Positions 1 to 7,209 of a stretch of DNA of 7,209 nt are shown in pieces. The notes beneath the pieces are model-generated. The model did not search any database. It had not been told where the DNA came from and was given only the letters and a program-made list of their open reading frames with translations. Position 1 is the first letter of the stretch. The number at the start of each line of letters is the position of its first letter. This DNA is from an uncultured Syntrophomonadaceae bacterium. Its GTDB lineage: Bacteria; Bacillota; Syntrophomonadia; Syntrophomonadales; Syntrophomonadaceae. Location: the NCBI GenBank assembly GCA_944391275.1, contig CALXSZ010000179.1, positions 1-7,209 on the forward strand. Reading direction: 5' to 3'. Made by a program: the position numbers and the translations under genes.

Positions 1-104
1 CATAAATTGACAAGTACGGGAAAATCGCTATGGTTTCAGCTACTGTTTTTTCTGCATTATATGAAAAAGTTTTTGGAAGTGAAAATAAAAATATTAATTC
101 CTAG
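1..104 (+). other. Unresolved 5' end: possible tail or remnant of an upstream gene
   Basis: No gene is recognised here. The frame starting at position 3 has a TAA at 3-5 and is then open to a TAG at 102-104. It reads as a plausible protein tail of about 32 residues (beginning IDKYGKIAMVSATVFSALYE), but the only ATG in that frame is at 30-32, giving 24 residues with no good ribosome binding site. The frame starting at position 1 is open from the window edge to a TGA at 112-114 and looks less protein-like. Either an upstream gene ends at the TAA at 3-5 or the TGA at 112-114, or this is a decayed gene end with an in-frame stop. The visible sequence cannot decide, and no function is proposed. Confidence 0.2.
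7..34 (+). promoter_or_regulatory. Candidate sigma-A-type promoter for addBA
   Basis: A perfect -35 hexamer TTGACA lies at 7-12. After a 16-base spacer it is followed by TATGGT at 29-34, which matches the TATAAT consensus at four of six positions. It points toward addB and would give a leader of about 130 bases. A second possible -10 (TATGAT, 110-115) has no acceptable -35 at the usual distance. The call rests only on hexamer matches in AT-rich DNA. The operon could equally be transcribed from a promoter before the window. Confidence 0.3.
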
Positions 105-147
105 CCCTTTATGATAAACTGAAATTATTAGGAAAGATAAGGGTTAG
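101..147 (+). repeat. Imperfect inverted repeat in the addB leader
   Basis: CTAGCCCTT at 101-109 can pair with AAGGGTTAG at 139-147, giving a nine-base-pair RNA stem with one G-U pair and a 29-base loop. The left arm runs into a small odd-centred palindrome, TTTAT-G-ATAAA (108-118). No run of T follows the right arm on the + strand, so it does not look like an intrinsic terminator for an upstream gene. It could be a leader hairpin just ahead of the addB ribosome binding site, an operator, or chance pairing. Confidence 0.3.
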
Positions 148-161
148 TTCGAATAAAAAGC

Positions 162-167
162 AGGAAA
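162..167 (+). promoter_or_regulatory. addB ribosome binding site
   Basis: AGGAAA precedes the ATG at 174, with eight bases between the AGGA core and the start codon. It is only a moderate match to the AGGAGG consensus. It supports the ATG at 174, which puts the AddB Walker A motif at residues 7-14, where the family has it. Confidence 0.6.
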
Positions 168-173
168 AACCGT

Positions 174-3100
174 ATGATTCACTATATTATTGGGCGAGCG
201 GGATATGGAAAAACCCGAACAATCTATCGGCAAATCAAAGAAAAAATGCTGAAAGATCCGCAGGCAAAATGTATTTTGTTGGTACCGGAGTTATTTACTC
301 TCCAGGCCGAACGGGAACTTATCCATTTTTTAGGAACAGAAGGATTATTACAGGCTGAAGTACTAAGCTTCAGCAGTTTATCCCGACGTGTCTTGGAGGA
401 AACGGGAGCGGATCGTTTGGTTGTACTCCGTCCATTGGGGAAAATTTTATTGCTAAAAAAAATTCTGCTCGAAAAAAGCGCGCAATTAAACTTGTACGGA
501 CAAGTTCGAGAACAGAACGGGATATTAGAACAGCTGACCGAAACATTGGAAGAATTGGGAAGAGAAGGAGTCACTTCGGAAAAACTGCGCGAGTTGTCTG
601 AACAAGGGTCGGATTTACTAAAACGCAAGTTACAGGATTTGGCTTTGTTGCAGGAGGATATGGAAGCGTATATGGAAGGGCATTATTTGGATGAAGAATC
701 TTCTCAACAGCTTGTTTTATCCAATATTTTGTCTTGCCGATTTCTTCAAAACAGCTTTATCTGGATAGACGGATTCTCTGGTTTTACGACGCCTCACCGA
801 AAAACGATCGAACAACTTCTTCGGGTGGTGCAGGATCTAACCATTAGTTTTACGATGGATTTACGTGAAAATATTTATGATCGAGACTTGTTCGAACCGG
901 TTCGGGTAAGTTGGGAAAAAATCCGTCGTTTCGTGAAAAACGTAGACGTACAAGAAGGCCCCCCTATTTTTTTAACAACGCCGTTTAAAGCGAATAAATC
1001 TGCGGCCTTAAGACATTTAGAACGATGGGCCTTTGCTTTTCCCACCCAACCTTATCATGGAACGGTCGATCAATTAAAAATTCATGAAACCAAATCCCCT
1101 TATGCGGAAGTAAAGGCGGCGGCCTGTCAAATTCTTGCCTGGACAGCGGAAAAACATCTGCGATGGCGAGAAATTGGCGTGGCGGTCTTTCAATTGGAAA
1201 CTTATGCTCCGCTCATTGAACGCGTATTTCAGGCCTATGGAATTCCTGGATTTGTTTCGAAAAAACATACGATGATGCATCAGCCAATCGTTCAGTTCTT
1301 ATTTGCAACCCTGGAAAGTGTGCGAAAGAATATGCGTTTTGAGGATGTTTTTGCTGCATTTAAGACAGGACTAGGGCTTTTTCCGAGGGAAATTTATGAG
1401 GAATTGGAAAACTATTGTTTGGCTTGGGGGATCGAGGGGAAACGCTGGCAGCGGCCTTTTACCGCGGGAAATCCGGAACGCTTAGAGCAATTCAATCAAT
1501 GGCGTGAAGAATTTCTTCTCTATGCAAATACTTGTTTCCCGGCCTTGCAAACCGCTAAAACCTACGAAGATTTTACTAGAGGACTGTATCAATGTATCGA
1601 AACTCTTCGGATTCGAGAAAAACTGTTGGATCAAATCATTACTCTGCGTGAACAAGGGAACATGGAATTGGCTTCGCAAATCGAACAAGCTTGGAAGTAT
1701 TGTATGGAAATCATGGACCAATTGGTTGAAATTTTAGGCGAACAACCCGTGACGGCTTTGCAATATATCCAGATTTTGCAGGCTGGGATCGCTTCGGTTG
1801 AAGTAGGCGTTTTGCCGGATCGACAGGATCAGGTCATAATTGGCGATATGCAGCAGATTTTAATGCCGGAGGTAAAGGCGTTATGGGTCATGGGGTTTCA
1901 TGATGGCGTGTTGCCTGCGGCTAACTCAGAAAAAGGGGTTCTTCTTACGGAAGAAAAAGAATTTTTCCGTGAGAATGGCGCGGAAATCAGTTTGTCCCCG
2001 GAATTAAAAATCATGCAGGAATACTACCATGTTTATCAGACCATAACCCGAGCGCAGCAATGGATTCATTTTTCCTATGCTTTATCCGATGGAAAAGGGA
2101 GTGGGCGTAAACCAGCCGTTTTCCTCGAGCAGTTTACGAAGATTTTTCCAGACGTACCCTATGCCTTGATCAACGAACAACCGGAGCCTCCTTCCGGCAG
2201 TCGGGCGCTTTTTCCATTCTTGGTTGATCGGTTATGCGACTGGCGGGATGACGGCAAACCATTAGGGGAATGGAAACAAGCGTATACTTGGTACGCTCAG
2301 CATCCTCGATGGAAAGGAGCTGTCCAGAATCTTGAAAGGGCGCTCTTTCATACCAACCAGCCTGTTCGGTTAGACAAGCAGTCCGCTTACCGTTTGTATG
2401 AACAAAAACAAATTTTCCCTATCAGCATCTCCCGAATGGAAAACTACGCGAAATGCCCTTTTTCGCAACTTGTTCGGTATGGTCTGCATCCAGAAGAAAG
2501 AAAACAATTTGCGTTACAGGCTCCGGATATAGGGGAATATATGCATTTTCTTCTGGAAAATTACGGTCATAAAATAGATGAAAAGCGTCTTCAATGGAAA
2601 GATTTGGACCGATCATCCAGTGAAATCCTGATTCAAGAAGTGTTGCAGGCGGTCCCGGAAGATTATGGGAAGGGCGTTTTTCAAACATCTTTTAGAAATC
2701 AGTATGTGCAGAGAAGATTGAATCAGATGTTTCGTCTTTCGGCTTGGATGCTTACTTGTCAGATTGGAAGCGGAGAATACCAGCCCTTTTATTATGAATT
2801 GAAATTTGGGCGATATGGAGAGATTCCGCCCGTCAAAATCCTGTTGCAGGATGGAAAAATCGTATTGTTGGAAGGAAGAATTGACCGAGTGGATCTCTAT
2901 CCGGAGCAGGATAAGGTCTGGATCCGGATCGTCGACTATAAAACGGGGGCTAAAACTTTTCAACTTTCGGATTTGTATAATGGTTTGGAGATCCAACTGG
3001 CGCTTTATGCAATTGCCCTATTGAATGGGTGGGACTCAAAAGATCACCGTGTCCCTCAATTGGCAGGCATGTTTTTCTTTCACCTAGACGAACCTTGGTT

Positions 3101-3563
3101 GGAGGAAAAAAATATTTCGGAACCTGTTTCCGACGCTGCTTTACTCAAAGAATTCCGCTTGAATGGCGTGTTATTAAAAGATGTGGATGTAATTCAAAGC
3201 ATGGATCGAACCTTACAAGCAGGGAGTACATCGGCGATTATTCCTGCGGGTTTACTGAAAAACCAGATGTTGAGTGCGAAAACAACGGCTTTTTCTTCAG
3301 ACGCTTTGCGCGTGATTCTTCAATATGTACAATATTGGCTAAAAGAGAAAGCTCAAGAAATGTTGCAAGGAAAATGTGAGATTCGTCCTACCAACGATGG
3401 GAAAGGAAATACCGCCTGCAAGTATTGTTCATATCATGCGATTTGTCAATTTGACTTGTCTTTGCCGGACAATCAATATCGCTGGCTACGAAAATACGAT
3501 CCTGAAACCGTTATAGAGCAGATGAAATTGACTTTGGAAAAGGATGAGAAAGAGGAATCGTGA
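174..3563 (+). CDS. addB: AddB, nuclease and Chi-recognition subunit of the AddAB helicase-nuclease
   Basis: AddB pairs with AddA in the cytoplasm to resect double-strand breaks and produce 3' tails for RecA. The 1129-residue length is close to B. subtilis AddB (1166). Walker A GRAGYGKT is at residues 7-14. The middle is a degenerate UvrD-like helicase fold, with the family-typical ALWVMGFHDGVLPA at 569-582 and a motif VI-like ITRA at 624-627. The C-terminal PD-(D/E)XK RecB-type nuclease shows H791, EGRIDRVD at 900-907 (D904) and DYKTG at 921-925 (D921, K923). Four cysteines expected to bind a 4Fe-4S cluster flank it: C761, then C1082, C1085 and C1091 in the CxxCx5C spacing known for AddB. 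All key residues are intact. In B. subtilis the inactive helicase part of AddB recognises Chi; that role is inferred here by homology. The Fe-S cysteines and the addB-addA order favour AddB over RexB naming. The stop codon overlaps the addA start. Confidence 0.97.
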   Translation: MIHYIIGRAGYGKTRTIYRQIKEKMLKDPQAKCILLVPELFTLQAERELIHFLGTEGLLQAEVLSFSSLSRRVLEETGADRLVVLRPLGKILLLKKILLEKSAQLNLYGQVREQNGILEQLTETLEELGREGVTSEKLRELSEQGSDLLKRKLQDLALLQEDMEAYMEGHYLDEESSQQLVLSNILSCRFLQNSFIWIDGFSGFTTPHRKTIEQLLRVVQDLTISFTMDLRENIYDRDLFEPVRVSWEKIRRFVKNVDVQEGPPIFLTTPFKANKSAALRHLERWAFAFPTQPYHGTVDQLKIHETKSPYAEVKAAACQILAWTAEKHLRWREIGVAVFQLETYAPLIERVFQAYGIPGFVSKKHTMMHQPIVQFLFATLESVRKNMRFEDVFAAFKTGLGLFPREIYEELENYCLAWGIEGKRWQRPFTAGNPERLEQFNQWREEFLLYANTCFPALQTAKTYEDFTRGLYQCIETLRIREKLLDQIITLREQGNMELASQIEQAWKYCMEIMDQLVEILGEQPVTALQYIQILQAGIASVEVGVLPDRQDQVIIGDMQQILMPEVKALWVMGFHDGVLPAANSEKGVLLTEEKEFFRENGAEISLSPELKIMQEYYHVYQTITRAQQWIHFSYALSDGKGSGRKPAVFLEQFTKIFPDVPYALINEQPEPPSGSRALFPFLVDRLCDWRDDGKPLGEWKQAYTWYAQHPRWKGAVQNLERALFHTNQPVRLDKQSAYRLYEQKQIFPISISRMENYAKCPFSQLVRYGLHPEERKQFALQAPDIGEYMHFLLENYGHKIDEKRLQWKDLDRSSSEILIQEVLQAVPEDYGKGVFQTSFRNQYVQRRLNQMFRLSAWMLTCQIGSGEYQPFYYELKFGRYGEIPPVKILLQDGKIVLLEGRIDRVDLYPEQDKVWIRIVDYKTGAKTFQLSDLYNGLEIQLALYAIALLNGWDSKDHRVPQLAGMFFFHLDEPWLEEKNISEPVSDAALLKEFRLNGVLLKDVDVIQSMDRTLQAGSTSAIIPAGLLKNQMLSAKTTAFSSDALRVILQYVQYWLKEKAQEMLQGKCEIRPTNDGKGNTACKYCSYHAICQFDLSLPDNQYRWLRKYDPETVIEQMKLTLEKDEKEES

Positions 3564-3565
3564 TG
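3549..3565 (+). promoter_or_regulatory. addA ribosome binding site and TGATG stop-start overlap
   Basis: AAAGAGGA lies inside the last codons of addB, with the GAGG core at 3552-3555. It sits at good spacing (seven bases after the core) from the addA ATG at 3563-3565. The addB TGA (3561-3563) shares its A with that ATG, so ribosomes finishing AddB can restart on AddA. A GTG at 3560-3562 is in frame, but it is too close to the ribosome binding site to be preferred. There is no room for a terminator or separate promoter between the genes. Confidence 0.85.
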
Positions 3566-6500
3566 CGAAGAGATTGGACTTTTGCTCAGAAAGAAGCCAT
3601 TGAAATTCGAGAGAAAAATATTTTAGTGTCTGCGGCGGCGGGTGCTGGGAAAACGGCCGTTCTAGTTGAACGTTTGTTGCGTTTGATTTTACAGGAACAC
3701 GTGGGCATGGATCAAATCTTAATGGTTACCTTTACCAATGCGGCTGCTGGCGAAATGCGCTTGCGGATTCATCAAAAATTGCAAGAAGCGTTGGAGGATG
3801 TAGAAGGAGAAGAAAAAAAATGGGTGAGAAAACAGCTCCATTTTGTGGGAATCGCTTCAATCAGCACCATTCATGCTTTTTGTATGGAAGTGGTACGACA
3901 ATACGCCTTTATGATCCATCTGGACGCGAATTTTCGAGTAATGGATGCTGCCGAAAGTCAGATGCTTCGGGAAGAAGTAATTCAAGATGTATTGGAAAAA
4001 GAGTACGAAGCGGCAACGGACGATTTTTTAGGTTTGGCGGATCGATTTGCTACCCCCAGAAAAGACCAAAAACTACGGGATTTGGTTTTTCAAATTTATG
4101 ATTTCATTCAAAACCAACCCGATCCAAGCGAGTGGTTACAGCAAAAAATCCAGCAGTTTGTTCCGGACGATTTGAGCTTAACCTCTTCTCATCCACTGGT
4201 ACAAGAGCAATTTGTTCAGATGGGAATGCTTTTAGATGGAGCGGAGAATTATCTCGATCAAGCCATTCAATTGGTCGATTCCGACGCGATGTTAGCGGAA
4301 AAGTATTTTCCTTTTTTGCAGAAAGAACGGGAAATGATCCAACATTTGAAGTGGATTTTGCAAGAATGTCCGCAAAAAGTTTCGGAAGCTTGCCAAAGCG
4401 TTTCATTTGGCCGTTTACCGAATGCGCCCAAAACGACAGAGGAAAACTTAAAGAAGAATGTGCAACAATTACGCAATTTCGCTAAGGAATGTTTCAACGA
4501 ATTCTATCAGAAAGCAGGCGAGGACAAAAAACAGACGCTGGAAGATTTGCAAAAAATGAAACCGATGATGGAGGCTCTACAATGTCTTGTTCAAAAATTT
4601 ATGCGTCGCTACCAAGCGGTAAAACAAGAACAGGGTCTTTTAGATTTTAATGATTTAGAACATATTGCGTTACAATTGCTGCGACTTCCGGAAGTCGCCA
4701 AGCACTATCGGGAACGTTTTAGGGAAATTTTTGTTGATGAATATCAAGACAGCAATTTGGTGCAGGATGAGATTTTACGGTGCATCAGCCGAAAAAATCA
4801 TGTATTTATGGTTGGCGATATCAAACAAAGTATTTATCGGTTCCGTTCCGCCGACCCGGATTTGTTTCGCTCCTATTATGAAACGTATCAAAAAAGAGGA
4901 GAAGAGGCCGATATATCCGGTGTTGTTGTTGATATGCAGCATAATTTCCGCAGTACGCAACGTATTTTAGCGGCGATTAACGATGTGTTTTCCCGCATTA
5001 TGCGGAGCCAAACGGCCGAAATAGATTATGATGATCGAGCGAAATTGCTTTATGGACCGAATCAGCCCGAAGGAAAACCGGTTGAATTACTGATTTTAGA
5101 AACTGCGGCGGAAGCGGACGTCTCGGAAGCAGAGGATGGAATGCGCAATGAGGATGCTTTATTGGAAGAATTAGAACGATGGAATGACGCTGAGATGGAA
5201 GCCTTGATGCTGGCGCAAAAAATTCAATCCCTGATGCGGGAAACCATCTTGGAGAATGGCGTAGAACGCCCGGTTTGTTACCATGATATCGTTATATTAA
5301 TGCGTTCGCTCGCTTCGTATGCCGATCCGATGGCGCAAATTTTAGCAGAACAGGGCATTCCGGTTTATACAAGCCAGGGAAAAGGGTACCTGGACGTTAT
5401 TGAGGTTACGATGTTTTTGGATTTATTGCGCCTTTTGGATAATCAATTACAGGATCTTCCCCTATTGAGCGTACTACATTCGCCCTTATTCGGATTTTCG
5501 TTGGAGGATCTGGTGCAGATTCGTATCCATTTTCCGCATGTGCGTTATCAGAAGGCCATGCAGGAATACGCTGGCGCCATGAAGAATGATTTGGCTTTTC
5601 GTTTGCAGGATTTTATGCGGCGCTGTCAACAGTGGCAAGAAGACGCGCGGCAATTCCCCTTAAGCGAGTTTATCTGGAAGTTATTTCGGGAAACGGGTTA
5701 TTATGCCTATGTGGGAGCCATGCCTGGCGGAAAACAGCGTCAAGCTAATCTAAGACTTCTATTAGAAAAAGCCGAAGCCTTCCAAAAGCAACCGTTGCAG
5801 GGACTTTTCCGGTTTTTACGTTATATAGAAAAAATGCAGCAAAGTACGACGAAAGACGATGGCGTTGCAGGCTTGTTGAATGAAAAGGATGATGTTGTAC
5901 GTATCATGAGCGTACATAAGAGTAAAGGGTTGGAATTCCCGATTGTTTTATTGGCTAGCGTTGGAAGAAAAATGAATTTTCGTGATACGCAAGCGCAGCT
6001 TTTGCTACATAAAGAATTGGGTATGGGCATTCAATTTGCCGATTTGAAAAGGCATATTTATCGGAATACACTTCCCAGGGCAATTATTGCCCGACGGATT
6101 CATAAGGAACAGTTGGCCGAGGAGATGCGGGTTTTATACGTTGCCTGTACCCGTGCGCAGCAACAGCTTATTTTTAGTGCGAGCGTAAAGAATCTTTCTC
6201 AGGCTGTGAAACGTTGGAATTTAGGCGGTAATTTATATGAAATTTCCCATGCTGGAACGTGGTTGGATTGGATCGGAATGGTTTTAATGAAACATCCAGA
6301 TGGATATCCCCTGCGTGAGTGGATTGGGGAATCCTATTTAAAAGAAATAGAAACCAGCTGGACTTCCCAGTGGGAAGTTTGTCTCTACAATCGAAGGCAA
6401 TTTGCTTCCTACCTTCAGGAAAAAGTAGATCAACAACAAAAAAAACAGCAGATTTTACAAAACCAATTAACCGGTCCGTCTGAATTTCCGGAAGAAATGA

Positions 6501-7209
6501 CATCGAAACTCATTCAGAAGCTTACTTGGCAGTATCCTTTTTCAGAATCCCTGCAAATTCCTTCTAAAATAACGGTTACGCAGATGAAACAAATGCAAGT
6601 AGAAGAATTTGAGCAGGACGATTCAGAGAAGATTACCTTGCAAGCGCCTTTATTCACGCTGTCGAAAACGACGCAGGATCAAGTTGACGCTCGTTACCGG
6701 GGAACTCTTGTCCATCAGTTTCTGCGCTATATCGATTTTTCTCAGGCTCAAACGATGGAACAGCTACGGGATCAGTTAACCAAACTTCAACAGCAATCTT
6801 TTTTTACCGAAGAAGAAAGCCGAATGATTCCACTTCACTCTATTTATCAATTGCTCAATAGTCCATTCGGAGAACGCATACGGCAGGCTTCCCCTGTATA
6901 TCGGGAAGTCCCCTTTAATTTTATGTTGCCAGTGGAGGAAGTTTTCCCCGAATATGCGGAAGATGGGACGGCTTCAGAAAAAATAATGCTTCAGGGGGTG
7001 ATCGATTTATATTTTGAAGAAGAGGAGGGGCTGGTTTTAGTGGATTATAAAACCGATTATGTCGGGAAATTTGACACAGCCAAACCGATTCTTATGGAAC
7101 GATATGCGCTTCAGCTGCATTTATACCAACGAGCCTTAGAAGCCCTTACGCAAAAAAAAGTAAAAACCGCTGGACTGTATCTCTTATCCTATGGGAAATT
7201 TTTAGAAAT
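3563..7209 (+). CDS. addA: AddA, ATP-dependent 3'-5' helicase and nuclease subunit of AddAB (3' end cut by window)
   Basis: AddA is the motor of AddAB, unwinding DNA from a broken end with ATP and cutting one strand. The frame is open for 1215 codons to the window edge with no stop. SF1A helicase motifs appear in order: WTFAQ at 5-9; Walker A AAAGAGKT at 24-31 (K30); VTFTNAAAGEM at 55-65; STIHAFC at 101-107; DFNDLE at 361-366; Walker B DEYQD at 392-396; GDIKQSIYRFR at 418-428; NFRS at 461-464; MSVHKSKGLEFP at 782-793; and VLYVACTRA at 857-865. The RecB-family nuclease follows, with RGTLVH at 1046-1051 (H1051), GVIDLYF at 1145-1151 (D1148) and VDYKTD at 1160-1165 (D1161, K1163). In B. subtilis AddA (1232 residues) the matching aspartate is D1172, so only about 5-20 residues should be missing here. 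The ATG at 3563 is chosen because the next in-frame ATG lies beyond Walker A. No frameshift or lost catalytic residue is seen. Confidence 0.97.
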   Translation, partial: MRRDWTFAQKEAIEIREKNILVSAAAGAGKTAVLVERLLRLILQEHVGMDQILMVTFTNAAAGEMRLRIHQKLQEALEDVEGEEKKWVRKQLHFVGIASISTIHAFCMEVVRQYAFMIHLDANFRVMDAAESQMLREEVIQDVLEKEYEAATDDFLGLADRFATPRKDQKLRDLVFQIYDFIQNQPDPSEWLQQKIQQFVPDDLSLTSSHPLVQEQFVQMGMLLDGAENYLDQAIQLVDSDAMLAEKYFPFLQKEREMIQHLKWILQECPQKVSEACQSVSFGRLPNAPKTTEENLKKNVQQLRNFAKECFNEFYQKAGEDKKQTLEDLQKMKPMMEALQCLVQKFMRRYQAVKQEQGLLDFNDLEHIALQLLRLPEVAKHYRERFREIFVDEYQDSNLVQDEILRCISRKNHVFMVGDIKQSIYRFRSADPDLFRSYYETYQKRGEEADISGVVVDMQHNFRSTQRILAAINDVFSRIMRSQTAEIDYDDRAKLLYGPNQPEGKPVELLILETAAEADVSEAEDGMRNEDALLEELERWNDAEMEALMLAQKIQSLMRETILENGVERPVCYHDIVILMRSLASYADPMAQILAEQGIPVYTSQGKGYLDVIEVTMFLDLLRLLDNQLQDLPLLSVLHSPLFGFSLEDLVQIRIHFPHVRYQKAMQEYAGAMKNDLAFRLQDFMRRCQQWQEDARQFPLSEFIWKLFRETGYYAYVGAMPGGKQRQANLRLLLEKAEAFQKQPLQGLFRFLRYIEKMQQSTTKDDGVAGLLNEKDDVVRIMSVHKSKGLEFPIVLLASVGRKMNFRDTQAQLLLHKELGMGIQFADLKRHIYRNTLPRAIIARRIHKEQLAEEMRVLYVACTRAQQQLIFSASVKNLSQAVKRWNLGGNLYEISHAGTWLDWIGMVLMKHPDGYPLREWIGESYLKEIETSWTSQWEVCLYNRRQFASYLQEKVDQQQKKQQILQNQLTGPSEFPEEMTSKLIQKLTWQYPFSESLQIPSKITVTQMKQMQVEEFEQDDSEKITLQAPLFTLSKTTQDQVDARYRGTLVHQFLRYIDFSQAQTMEQLRDQLTKLQQQSFFTEEESRMIPLHSIYQLLNSPFGERIRQASPVYREVPFNFMLPVEEVFPEYAEDGTASEKIMLQGVIDLYFEEEEGLVLVDYKTDYVGKFDTAKPILMERYALQLHLYQRALEALTQKKVKTAGLYLLSYGKFLE

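Noticed and set aside
110..115. TATGAT as a -10 promoter element close to addB
   Set aside because: It matches the -10 consensus at five of six positions, but the DNA 16-18 bases upstream has no TTGACA-like hexamer and no TG extension is present. In AT-rich DNA this is weak evidence.
101..147. Intrinsic terminator of an upstream gene
   Set aside because: The stem is imperfect, the loop is long, and no T-run follows the right arm on the + strand. On the minus strand the G-U pair becomes an A-C mismatch, although T-rich DNA follows.
224..628. Antisense open frame of 134 codons, and similar minus-strand frames at 1074-1280, 1482-1721, 2422-2688, 2613-2996, 4104-4406, 4267-4497, 4775-4960, 5821-6030 and 6174-6503
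   Set aside because: All lie inside addB or addA, whose conserved motifs fix the coding strand and frame. The translations show no recognisable domain and are low-complexity shadows of the real genes.
3029..3379. Same-strand out-of-frame open frame of 116 codons, and similar ones at 1504-1737, 2806-3024, 3820-4101, 4132-4485 and 4665-4970
   Set aside because: Each overlaps conserved AddB or AddA coding sequence in another frame, with no recognisable protein features. They are not signs of a frameshift, because the addB and addA frames stay open with motifs on both sides.
174..7209. AGCGG pentamers as Chi sites
   Set aside because: AGCGG is the B. subtilis Chi sequence and occurs several times here, but a five-base word is expected often by chance and the Chi sequence of this organism is unknown.
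174..7209. A novel defence or mobile system built around a helicase-nuclease pair
   Set aside because: The motif order, the Fe-S cysteine spacing in AddB, the dual RecB-type nucleases and the gene order all match chromosomal AddAB. No transposase, integrase, CRISPR array, tRNA, toxin-antitoxin pair or additional gene is visible.

Overview
This window is almost entirely a two-gene operon, addB then addA, encoding the AddAB helicase-nuclease that processes double-strand DNA breaks in many bacteria. AddAB does the job that RecBCD does in Escherichia coli. The gene order, the gene sizes, the moderate AT-leaning composition and the iron-sulphur type of AddB point to a Bacillota (low-GC Gram-positive lineage) chromosome. 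I cannot name the genus. Nothing suggests a plasmid, phage or genomic island.

Layout: positions 1-173 are an AT-rich leader with no gene I can identify. It holds a possible sigma-A-type promoter, an imperfect inverted repeat and the addB ribosome binding site. It may also include a scrap of an upstream gene. addB runs from 174 to 3563 and is complete at 1129 codons. addA starts at 3563, overlapping the addB stop codon by one base, and stays open to the end of the window (1215 codons visible). By alignment of its last nuclease motif with the Bacillus subtilis protein, only roughly the last 5-20 residues are missing.

The two proteins form one heterodimer. AddA carries a complete set of SF1A (UvrD/RecB-type) helicase motifs plus a C-terminal RecB-family nuclease. 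AddB carries a degenerate helicase-like fold with an N-terminal Walker A motif, and a second RecB-family nuclease stapled by a four-cysteine Fe-S cluster. Each nuclease cuts one strand of the duplex. The TGATG junction implies translational coupling, which fits a one-to-one complex. All catalytic motifs checked are intact in both genes.

I looked for an undescribed system and did not find one. The points left for a second look are minor: the leader structure, the unresolved 5' fragment, three A8 tracts in addA and an acidic segment in AddA.
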